DNA of 64,000 bases from Pontibacter mangrovi (GTDB lineage: Bacteria > Bacteroidota > Bacteroidia > Cytophagales > Hymenobacteraceae): positions 372,001 to 436,000 of the forward strand of contig NZ_VFRQ01000003.1 in the NCBI RefSeq assembly GCF_006385705.1, in the 5' to 3' direction. The position numbers were made by a program, and so were the translations under genes. Within the stretch, counting starts at the first letter, position 1. Every line of letters begins with the position of its first letter. Below, piece by piece: positions 15,840 through 22,186 of this stretch. A model generated the notes under the pieces. That model had not been told where the DNA came from and made no database searches. It was given only the letters and a program-made list of their open reading frames with translations.

Positions 15840-16627
15840 AGTGGCATCACCTTGAGGTAGTCCATGAATTGCAGGCGCGTGTCCCCAGCCGCCGCAACGC
15901 CTAGCATGATTTTAGCGCTTGCGCCTATGGCGGCGGTGCGGCTGTGTACATCCTGCCACGTGGCCCCGTTATCGTTTGACTTGGAGAAGGTAAAGACATT
16001 GCCCTGCCGTTTGATGCGCCAGCGCCCGTCAATCGCAACGACAGGGCTGGAGTCGGTATAAGTCGTAGTACCTGCCAGTTTCTGCAAATAGCGGGCATTA
16101 GCATAAGTGGCAGCATCTGTTTTTCGTGACAGTACCACGTAGTTGTCGGCATCCACCTCAAAGCCGAAGTAGAACACGTTAGCCGTGTGCACGGAGGTCA
16201 CCAGCGGGAACTCCACGTAGCAGTCCCCGAAAGTCGGGATGGAGACCAAAGCGTCATCGTAGGCCGTGCCGGTGCCGCCTCCGGTGCTTTCCAGTCTCAG
16301 CCTGCCGGTTCCGTCCTTGGCGAAGGTCACCTGCGAGCTTGCCCCCCGGCGTGTCCACTTAGAGGAATCAACAGCCCCTGCCGCGCCCTCGAAGTAGTCA
16401 GAGAACAAAGCACCGTCCGAGGTGGCATTGCTCACTACCGCCGTATAAGCTGAATCCGTAGTGGTCGAGCCGTTGCCCAAGGCTTTCGCCCGGTAGTATT
16501 TCGCCACACCGGGGGTCAGGCCGGTGTGCTGGTAGGAGGTGGTGCCCGCCGGTAAGGAGGCAAGCTGTGTCCAGCCGCTTGTGCCATTGTCCGATACCTC
16601 TAGTAGTATGCCTGATTCCTGTGCCAT
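15836..16627 (-). CDS. tail fibre C-terminal portion: split FN3 plus concanavalin-like domain
   Basis: A 263-residue protein. Residues 1-65 look like the second half of a fibronectin type III domain (ESGILLEVSDNG, then AGTTSYQHTGLTPGVAKYY), while the first half ends the upstream protein. The rest is a beta-sandwich resembling concanavalin-like lectin domains (DUF1349-like; FYFGFEVDADNYVVLS, GRWRIKRQGN). The ATG overlaps the preceding stop by one base (TAATG), so a domain is divided between two products, or a fused protein has been split by a small indel. Confidence 0.7.
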   Translation of the reverse strand: MAQESGILLEVSDNGTSGWTQLASLPAGTTSYQHTGLTPGVAKYYRAKALGNGSTTTDSAYTAVVSNATSDGALFSDYFEGAAGAVDSSKWTRRGASSQVTFAKDGTGRLRLESTGGGTGTAYDDALVSIPTFGDCYVEFPLVTSVHTANVFYFGFEVDADNYVVLSRKTDAATYANARYLQKLAGTTTYTDSSPVVAIDGRWRIKRQGNVFTFSKSNDNGATWQDVHSRTAAIGASAKIMLGVAAAGDTRLQFMDYLKVMPL

Positions 16628-17571
16628 TACGAGTTAGTGTCTGTCCATGAAAGATTGATCTGCGTGTCACCGCTGGCTGTGGCCGTGAAACTGCCCGGCG
16701 CGTTGAGTTGGGTTGCACCCGCTGCGTTCACCTGCACCGTTCTGGTAGCCTCCGTAGCTGCCAGTCCTTGTGAGTCCGTCACATTGTAGTACTTGGTGTA
16801 AGTTCCTGCCGTGGCGGTGTCCACGGTGCCGGTTATCACAATGCTTGCTGAGATGTCGCCATCTTCCGCATCGGTGGCGGTTGCCCCCGGCTCAGTGTAA
16901 GTATCCCCCACGGTCAAAGTCATCGGGTTATCCCCTAAGAGCGTAATAGCAGGCGCTGTGTTCGGTGTTGGTTCTACGCCTGCACCTACAGAAGTAACCG
17001 ACACCGCTACCACATCCCCCCAATTGGAAAAGAACAGCTTGTACTCCCCTTGAGCCAGTGCCGTGCCTGACTCAAAATCTGAGTTCAGGATAGTATGGGC
17101 AAAGTCAAAGGTTAAAGTAGAAGTACCGTCTGCCGTGTACGCCTGCACAATGGTAGTGCCTAGCGTGGTGCCTGATTTGGTAAAGGTCTGTGCCCCGGTT
17201 AAAGCTTCTGTTCGGATATGGCCAAAAGGGTTGGTGAAAGCCAGCGCATTGTTTGCCGCTTCCAAAGTTGCCTGTCCGCCCGTAGCGCCTAACAGCTCCT
17301 GCAACTTCGCCCAGCTAAGCCCCCACCAGCTGCCGTCTTCTTTCTGCACGCCGAAGTTGTCGGTGTCTGCCAGAGGGTTGGCATCGTCTATGGCAGATGC
17401 GCCGGAGAGGGTGAAGGCCCCCTTCATCGAGGCGATGATGTTGGCAAAGAAGCTGCGGGTTTCCGCCGCCCGGATCTTGCCTTTCAGCTTCAACGCATCG
17501 CTGCCCTCATCACGGAAGGTCTCGTCATTCTGGAGGTACAACTCCTCCTCGGTCTTTTTCTGTCCAGCCAT
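16627..17571 (-). CDS. tail fibre protein with DUF5011-type Ig-like domain
   Basis: A 314-residue protein. Residues 1-90 are a phage-specific attachment region (MAGQKKTEEELYLQNDETF, then ATGGQATLEAANNAL). After a predicted beta-rich middle part comes an Ig-like domain near residues 205-285 (PAITLLGDNPMTLTVGDTY, then TYTKYYNVTDSQGL), the DUF5011 pattern of surface proteins. The end (APGSFTATASGD, then INLSWTDTNS) is half of a FN3 domain completed by the following gene. Likely a fibre that contacts the cell surface. Its start overlaps the stop of the 150-residue protein. Confidence 0.75.
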   Translation of the reverse strand: MAGQKKTEEELYLQNDETFRDEGSDALKLKGKIRAAETRSFFANIIASMKGAFTLSGASAIDDANPLADTDNFGVQKEDGSWWGLSWAKLQELLGATGGQATLEAANNALAFTNPFGHIRTEALTGAQTFTKSGTTLGTTIVQAYTADGTSTLTFDFAHTILNSDFESGTALAQGEYKLFFSNWGDVVAVSVTSVGAGVEPTPNTAPAITLLGDNPMTLTVGDTYTEPGATATDAEDGDISASIVITGTVDTATAGTYTKYYNVTDSQGLAATEATRTVQVNAAGATQLNAPGSFTATASGDTQINLSWTDTNS

Positions 17572-18023
17572 TATCTAGGGGTGAATCGTGATTGAATGTC
17601 TTGGCGGTCCACATACTTGGGGTACTCGAAGGAGAGCTCCACGCGCCAGCCGTAGGCTGCATCGTCGTTGAAGGCCACCAGGCTCAGCATGCTCATCACC
17701 CGCAGGCTCATCAGCACGCCCTCTAGCCTGATCTGCTCTGTGAAGGCATCGGCCATGCGCTTAGTGCGCTGCAGGATCTCCTTCTCTGCCCGGGTGCCGG
17801 GCTGGGTGCCCTGCTCAGCCGGAAGGTCCAGCAGCAGCAAGGCCACGCTGTAGGAGTCGAGGCCTGGGTTAGTCTCCCTGATCTCCATCTCCGCTTCCTG
17901 GAACAGCTGGGGGTAGGCCGAGTGGCCGCCCTCGCCCTGCTCGTCGCCGTAGCCGAAGCCCACGTGCTTGAGGTCGGTGAAGCGAGAGGCCAGCTCCTGT
18001 ATGTAGTCTTCGGGTGTCTGCAT
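17571..18023 (-). CDS. hypothetical tail protein (terminator/completion-like)
   Basis: A 150-residue acidic protein starting MQTPEDYIQELASRF, helix-rich with a beta-strand ending on YGWRVELSFEYPKYVDRQD. Small proteins of this style next to fibre genes of Bacteroidota phages may be tail terminators, but I cannot confirm it. Its start follows the 31-bp element at 18027-18057 by 3 bases and lies only 6 bases after the stop of the proposed frameshift extension. The stop overlaps the fibre start (one base). Confidence 0.6.
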   Translation of the reverse strand: MQTPEDYIQELASRFTDLKHVGFGYGDEQGEGGHSAYPQLFQEAEMEIRETNPGLDSYSVALLLLDLPAEQGTQPGTRAEKEILQRTKRMADAFTEQIRLEGVLMSLRVMSMLSLVAFNDDAAYGWRVELSFEYPKYVDRQDIQSRFTPR

Positions 18024-18026
18024 ACT

Positions 18027-18057
18027 CCACTAATGCAGAAGGGCGGAATCTTGGTGG
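18027..18057 (-). promoter_or_regulatory. conserved 31-bp element, second copy
   Basis: Matches the element at 6020-6050 in 29 of 31 positions and stands at the same distance (3 bases) from a start codon, here the 150-residue gene. Upstream of it both copies still share a short run (AAAAAT, then CCC). In this copy the sequence also encodes the last residues, HQDSALLH then a stop, of the -1 frame extension of the preceding gene. It may act as a regulatory site, or the shared sequence may be inherited coding DNA. Confidence 0.5.
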
Positions 18058-18290
18058 GGGCGGGCATTATTTTTCCGCTCCCACTCCATATCCTCTAGGA
18101 CTTCCGCAGCATTGCGCGTGCGGAGCGTGTATATGCTCTCACCAACCGCGCGGCTATGCGCGATGAGCGCTTCGGTAAACGTTGCGCCACCAGCTGATCC
18201 AGTGCCTTCAGTGCCTTCTCCGCCTCCTCTTGGGCTTGGGAAAGTGAGCGGATGCGCCCGGCGTATGGTTGCGAGCTGGTCAAAAAAAAA
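18030..18290 (-). CDS. -1 frame extension of the preceding gene (candidate programmed frameshift)
   Basis: Nine T's on the coding strand (18282-18290) lie in GCT TTT TTT TTG. A -1 slip changes the frame to TTT TTT TTT GAC and gives an 83-residue extension that begins DQLATIRRAHPLTF, passes a Gly-rich linker, and ends VLEDMEWERKNNAR plus a short tail before TAG at 18030-18032. It fills a gap that otherwise separates the genes in a very compact operon, leaving 6 bases before the next ATG. The result would be a long form of about 255 residues. This layout mimics the lambda G/GT-type tail-assembly chaperones. A sequencing error in the homopolymer is the alternative. Confidence 0.5.
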   Translation of the reverse strand, partial: FFFDQLATIRRAHPLTFPSPRGGGEGTEGTGSAGGATFTEALIAHSRAVGESIYTLRTRNAAEVLEDMEWERKNNARPHQDSALLH

Positions 18291-18796
18291 GCAACCGCGC
18301 CCCAGGCTTTGTCCATCGGCAGCGAGGCAAAGGCCTCGGCGGCGGCGGCCACACTCTCGGCGGTCTGCGCTTTACCCTTCTCACGGCAGAGCACCGCCAA
18401 CAGGTTCGGGGCCGCCGCGATGGGGTTGCCCTCGGCGGCCTCCAGGAAGGAGAGCAGCGCCTCGAACTGGGCGGCGTCTATCCGCTCCAGGTTGCCCACG
18501 TGCTCGTAGGTTTTCTTCCCGTGTTTGAAGCTGAGCATTGGCTCTGGCTGGGGTAGCTCGGAGAGCCAGGGCATCTGGCGCAGAATAAGTGGCGCCAGCG
18601 ACACATCGGACTGCACCGCCTCTGTCGGTAGGCCGGTGAGGCAGGAGGCCGCCACGACCGCCGCCAGGGGCGCAGGCTTGCCGCTCATGAGCTGGTGGTA
18701 GTTGATGAAGGCAGAGAGCGGCACCTCGTGCCAGCCCTCGGGAATGGCGCCCTCGATGCGGGTGCCTTCGTTGTCGGTCAGGGTGATGGTTTTCAT
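18095..18796 (-). CDS. candidate tail-assembly chaperone, short (unshifted) form
   Basis: A 233-residue protein beginning MKTITLTDNEGTRIEG. Mostly helical, with a central segment FEALLSFLEAAEGNPIAA and an LLAVLCREKG stretch, and with AFFLTSS near residue 170 where nine T's occur. The unshifted C-terminus ends in a basic helix (SRIAARLVRAYTRSARAMLRKS region). Its place between the terminase block and the tail genes and the slippery run together suggest a tail-assembly chaperone like lambda gpG, but there is no direct family match. Overlaps the following upstream gene by 4 bases. Confidence 0.6.
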   Translation of the reverse strand: MKTITLTDNEGTRIEGAIPEGWHEVPLSAFINYHQLMSGKPAPLAAVVAASCLTGLPTEAVQSDVSLAPLILRQMPWLSELPQPEPMLSFKHGKKTYEHVGNLERIDAAQFEALLSFLEAAEGNPIAAAPNLLAVLCREKGKAQTAESVAAAAEAFASLPMDKAWGAVAFFLTSSQPYAGRIRSLSQAQEEAEKALKALDQLVAQRLPKRSSRIAARLVRAYTRSARAMLRKS

Positions 18797-19047
18797 ACTT
18801 CTGCTGTTTTGGAGATTGTGTTGATTAGCGCAAGAGTGTCGGACCTGAAGCCCATTGTTTCCATCAGGAGGCGGCGCCCCTTATAAACCTTTAGAGATGT
18901 GGAATATAGGTAAACATGGTCTTCTGGAACAAGCGTTACGCGTACCACGCTCGTTAACTTCTCGCCTCTGCAGGTGAAGGTGGTGATGTACATTTTGGTT
19001 GGAAAGCCATCGGTGTTAATACCCTTGAGGATTGATCTTCGTGCCAT
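18793..19047 (-). CDS. hypothetical small phage protein
   Basis: An 84-residue basic protein (MARRSILKGINTDG), with a beta-strand core (MYITTFTCRGEKLTSVVRVTL) and an ending that contains SDTLALINTIS. No family recognised. It lies between the terminase large subunit and the chaperone candidate and its stop overlaps the next start by ATGA, so it should be translated with them. Confidence 0.6.
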   Translation of the reverse strand: MARRSILKGINTDGFPTKMYITTFTCRGEKLTSVVRVTLVPEDHVYLYSTSLKVYKGRRLLMETMGFRSDTLALINTISKTAEV

Positions 19048-19070
19048 TGTGTATGTAGGTTAAGTATAGT

Positions 19071-20231
19071 CTATGCCCAGCCCCAGCTTCGCTTCGCGCC
19101 GATCTTGTTGAGGGCCACGTAGCGGAGCGGGTCCAGCAAGTGGTTGAAGGCGTCGATGGGTTCGTTCAGTCCTTTGCCTGTTTTCTTATCCACCTTCCAC
19201 TTATAGTTGTTGAGTTCCTTGCGCAGGTTCACGCTGCGGCGGGTAACGTTCAGGCGGTAGCGCTTGAGTATGTCAATACCATTGTTCACTGAGTCCGGCC
19301 CTTTCTTGGCTCCCTCGATCTTGAAGCGCAGGCGCTTGATCTCCTCGATACTCTTAGGCTCGGCCGAGTCGGCGATGATCCAGCGGCTGCGGTCAAAGCT
19401 CAGCTTGTCCAGGCGTTGCCCGATGTCCTGGTTCGTCAGGCCAGTCTCGTATACCAGCTCATCCAGCCAAAGCTCGCCGTTCTGCTCATACACATCCACC
19501 ACGCCGGTGGGGTCGTTGGTAAAGCCGAAGTCCATGCCGGTGCCCAGGTGTTTGGCCCCTTCCGGGATCTCATCCACCAGCACCCAGTTGCGGTAGATTA
19601 GCCCCTCGATCTTGCCGGTGAGCCCGCGGGCGTACACGCGCCACAGCTCCTCATCTTCATCGCGGAGCGACTCAATAGTGGCGCGCTGCATGTCTGAAAG
19701 GAAGGGGTTGTCTCGGTGGTCTGAGATAAGACGCAAGACATGAGGCTTCCCGATCAGGTGCTCATGCACCCAGAACTCGGCGTTCGGGTTGTAGTCGATG
19801 TAGCTCTGTATCCTGGTGCGCAGGAAAAGCTCCTTCCAAACTAAGTAGGGTATACCGTTGGCTTCATTCATGAACAGGAAGTCGCGCTTACCCGACTTGG
19901 CGTCCTGAGGTCCATCGTAGGACTTAAACTCCATGATGCAGCCATTATGGAAGTTGAATATCCTGTCTGATTTATTGTAGCTCTTAATCAGGCGCTGCAC
20001 TGTCTCGGAGGTATCGTAGATCTCCAACGCATCACGGAGCGCCCCGGCCTTTAGGTTTGGGATGTCCTGCCCCACCACAGTGCATATCTTGCGCTTCGGG
20101 AATTCGGAGAGCTTGGTGAACAGCGCCTGCAGGATGCAATAGGTTTTACCAGAACTGGTGCCGCCCTGGTTTACCACCACCTGCGCAGTGGCCTCATAAT
20201 TCGCCTTGTATAACGCCGATGTCTCGAACAT
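19071..20231 (-). CDS. terL: terminase large subunit (TerL)
   Basis: A 386-residue packaging motor with an N-terminal ATPase and a C-terminal nuclease. The Walker A motif is GGTSSGKT at residues 23-30; the Walker B-like segment is DFLFMNEA at 117-124; the nuclease centre begins MDFGFTNDP at 233-241, with a further aspartate in IIADSAEP near 285. This fits the Bacteroidota PBSX/terminase_6-like family. It starts one base after the small-subunit stop. Transcription continues to the tail block, not to a portal gene, unlike most tailed phages. Confidence 0.92.
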   Translation of the reverse strand: MFETSALYKANYEATAQVVVNQGGTSSGKTYCILQALFTKLSEFPKRKICTVVGQDIPNLKAGALRDALEIYDTSETVQRLIKSYNKSDRIFNFHNGCIMEFKSYDGPQDAKSGKRDFLFMNEANGIPYLVWKELFLRTRIQSYIDYNPNAEFWVHEHLIGKPHVLRLISDHRDNPFLSDMQRATIESLRDEDEELWRVYARGLTGKIEGLIYRNWVLVDEIPEGAKHLGTGMDFGFTNDPTGVVDVYEQNGELWLDELVYETGLTNQDIGQRLDKLSFDRSRWIIADSAEPKSIEEIKRLRFKIEGAKKGPDSVNNGIDILKRYRLNVTRRSVNLRKELNNYKWKVDKKTGKGLNEPIDAFNHLLDPLRYVALNKIGAKRSWGWA

Positions 20232-20232
20232 G

Positions 20233-20991
20233 CTACAGCTCTACATCCTTTTCGTCGGTGGCTATTTTCTTTGTAGAAGGGATGATCTTCACCTCTGTCT
20301 GAATGACCGCCGTGGCCTTGCTCTGCTCATTGTCCTTCTCATAGAGCCCGTGCATCTTTGCCAGCTTGTCGAGGGCCGCATCGCGGGCGTACATCTCCAC
20401 CGATAGCCCGAACTCGCCCGGCTTCACCGACTTGATGATGCCGCGCTCCTTGTCCTCCACCAGCCTGACCATGTCCAGCTCCGCGCGCTTTACCTTCTGC
20501 GGCGGCCCCTGCACAAAGCCGGTGGCACGCGGGTCACGCTCCAGCTCCAGCTGGTGGCGAATGATCTGCCGGCGGCGGCGGGCCTGGGCGGCATCGTGGG
20601 TCTTCATCTCCTCCTCGCTGTAGCCGGCGCGCTGGGCGTACTCCTCCTCGAACTCAATCTCCGCCTGGATGCTGTCGATCACCTCGCCAAGTGGCTTGCG
20701 GATGCGCGGGGTCTCCTCCACCTCTGTCACCGTGAAGTAGTCGGCCAGGTTGCCCTGGGCGATGTCGGCGGTGAGCTTGGTCACCTCGGCGGCCGCCAGG
20801 CTCAGCTCCTTCAGGCGCGCGTCGATGTGGGGCCTCAAGTTAGCATTGGTTAGCAAGCGGTGCCCCTGCACCTTAGCGCCTTTCTTACTGTAGCCGGCAC
20901 GAATAGCGGCTTGTGTAGCATTGCAGTCGATGCAGTACTCCTCCACGAAGCGCTGCTCCCTTGCTGTCAGTTTCTTGAGTTTGTCTGCCAT
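20233..20991 (-). CDS. terS: terminase small subunit (TerS)
   Basis: A 252-residue DNA-recognition subunit. The start at 20991 is used (MADKLKKLTAREQRFVEEY); a longer in-frame extension runs into the terminator hairpin upstream and is unlikely. Residues 1-60 carry the helix-turn-helix signature of Terminase_2-type small subunits (REQRFVEEYCIDCNATQAA, then IRAGYSKKGAKVQGHRLL), followed by a coiled region and an acidic ending. It is adjacent to TerL with a 1-base gap. Confidence 0.88.
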   Translation of the reverse strand: MADKLKKLTAREQRFVEEYCIDCNATQAAIRAGYSKKGAKVQGHRLLTNANLRPHIDARLKELSLAAAEVTKLTADIAQGNLADYFTVTEVEETPRIRKPLGEVIDSIQAEIEFEEEYAQRAGYSEEEMKTHDAAQARRRRQIIRHQLELERDPRATGFVQGPPQKVKRAELDMVRLVEDKERGIIKSVKPGEFGLSVEMYARDAALDKLAKMHGLYEKDNEQSKATAVIQTEVKIIPSTKKIATDEKDVEL

Positions 20992-21003
20992 AATGCCCGA
21001 AAA

Positions 21004-21036
21004 TAAAAAGCCCCTTCCGAGGGGTTTCGGAAAGGG
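21004..21036 (-). terminator. rho-independent terminator downstream of the 75-residue gene
   Basis: On the minus strand a stem of CCCTTTCCGA and TCGGAAGGGG (9 of 10 pairs) with a 6-base loop is followed by CTTTTTATTTT. It stands just after the stop of the gene at 21041-21268 and before the terminase genes, separating the early/replication transcript from the late packaging transcript. Confidence 0.75.
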
Positions 21037-21040
21037 CACT

Positions 21041-21268
21041 TTACTTGCTGTCGGGCTTGGTGTGGTAGCCTTTTTTGAGTTGGGGGTTGCGTTTGACGAA
21101 GGCTTTGAAGGCCGGGTAGGGCACCCCGAGCTTGCGGGCCATCTGGGGTCCTTTTAGCCAGCCTTCGGTATAGTCGGCTTTGACCGTGCGTACCTCCGCC
21201 ATGGTGTAGGTGTGGCGCTTGACCAACTTGGCGGGCGGCACCAGGTCGGGGAACAGGGATAGCTGCAT
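21041..21268 (-). CDS. hypothetical small HTH-like phage protein
   Basis: A 75-residue basic protein (MQLSLFPDLVPPAKLVK). The middle EGWLKGPQMARKLGVPYPAF segment reads like a small helix-turn-helix: a helix, a short turn after LGV, and a second helix. Possibly a DNA-binding regulator placed at the end of the early region before the terminator. This is inference only. Confidence 0.6.
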   Translation of the reverse strand: MQLSLFPDLVPPAKLVKRHTYTMAEVRTVKADYTEGWLKGPQMARKLGVPYPAFKAFVKRNPQLKKGYHTKPDSK

Positions 21269-21272
21269 AGGC

Positions 21273-21656
21273 TTACTGCAGGCTCAGGTACCCCTCGATG
21301 AGCTGGCGGAACTGCTCCTCGGTGCGCACGACCTCGACGCGGTACCCTTGCTCGCGGAGCTGGGCGGCTACGATCTTCTGGGCGGGGGACTCTTTTCCGG
21401 TGAGCGTCTTGAACTCGATGTAGAGGCCCCAGTAGCCGTGCTCTGGTCTCGGAACCGCCAGGAAGGTGTCGGGTATGCCGGGGGTGATGCCCATGGCCAT
21501 GTCGAGGGAGCCGGCGATCTTGTGCTTGTTGCCATCGTTCTTGTTGCAGTAGTAGAGGTTGCGCAGGTCGCGGAAGTTGTTCTTGAACCAGACCACGCAA
21601 CGTGATTGCAACTGGGCTTCGGATTGTTTAGGGGGCTGGGTAATAGATTTTTGCAT
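21273..21656 (-). CDS. VRR-NUC domain nuclease
   Basis: A 127-residue PD-(D/E)XK enzyme. The core is visible in the C-terminal half: GIPDTFLAVPRPEHGYW and then LYIEFKTLTGKESPAQ, in which the Asp of PDT and the Glu-x-Lys of EFK are the catalytic set, followed by a Gln near 100. An in-frame upstream ATG at 21743 is less likely because of its unusual composition. VRR-NUC proteins act on branched DNA in phage replication or repair. It lies directly after the replication gene block. Confidence 0.8.
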   Translation of the reverse strand: MQKSITQPPKQSEAQLQSRCVVWFKNNFRDLRNLYYCNKNDGNKHKIAGSLDMAMGITPGIPDTFLAVPRPEHGYWGLYIEFKTLTGKESPAQKIVAAQLREQGYRVEVVRTEEQFRQLIEGYLSLQ

Positions 21657-21684
21657 TTGGCTAAAAGGATATAAGGGTGTAGGG

Positions 21685-22035
21685 TTAGGGTAATTGTTTA
21701 AGATACTTATCAACCAGTGCCCTGGCGGATTCCATGTTGGCAAAGCGATCTTTGTAGGTTGGACTTGATTTGGGATGACGCCTGACTTTAAAGAACTCAG
21801 TTTCTGCTTTGCGCATGTCCCGGACCAATGCTGGGAGGCTGCCGGCTTCGGGTCTGAGTGGGAAGTGCTGCAGGCACCGGTCTACCGCGGCAGATTCGTT
21901 CAGGATAGGCGTGATCCAGGAGCGGTGGTAACCACTCTCCTTGTGGGCTTCCTGGGTAATCCTTAAACTCTTGACACATTCATACAGATGATTTTCCAAT
22001 TCTAAAGCGCTCTTGTTTGCTAATCTCTTTGCCAT
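21685..22035 (-). CDS. hypothetical phage protein
   Basis: A 116-residue basic protein: MAKRLANKSALELENHL, a Cys-Val pair, and an ending with MESARALVDKYLKQLP. It looks helical throughout, with no family that I recognise. It begins 17 bases from the left end of the second 134-bp element, so it may be the first gene after that element on the transcript. Confidence 0.6.
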   Translation of the reverse strand: MAKRLANKSALELENHLYECVKSLRITQEAHKESGYHRSWITPILNESAAVDRCLQHFPLRPEAGSLPALVRDMRKAETEFFKVRRHPKSSPTYKDRFANMESARALVDKYLKQLP

Positions 22036-22052
22036 GGGTTTATGTTTTTTGT

Positions 22053-22186
22053 AACAGGTGAACAGGTTTATCTCTATACCTTACCCTTATATCCTTGTTA
22101 TTGACTTATTCCAATATATCGCATATTCGAAAAAGCTAATAATAAAGAAAAGGTATAACTATAAGAAATAAACCTGTGCACCTGTT
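22053..22186. repeat. 134-bp nested inverted-repeat element, copy B
   Basis: Ends are the same 18-bp inverted repeats as copy A (17 of 18 at the left end). The inner inverted repeat (TTATTGACTTATT ... AATAATAA) is more degenerate here. The right end directly abuts the stop codon of the primase-helicase gene and the left end is 17 bases before the next gene start. Exactly equal length to copy A and location after a stop codon argue for a functional element. Confidence 0.8.
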
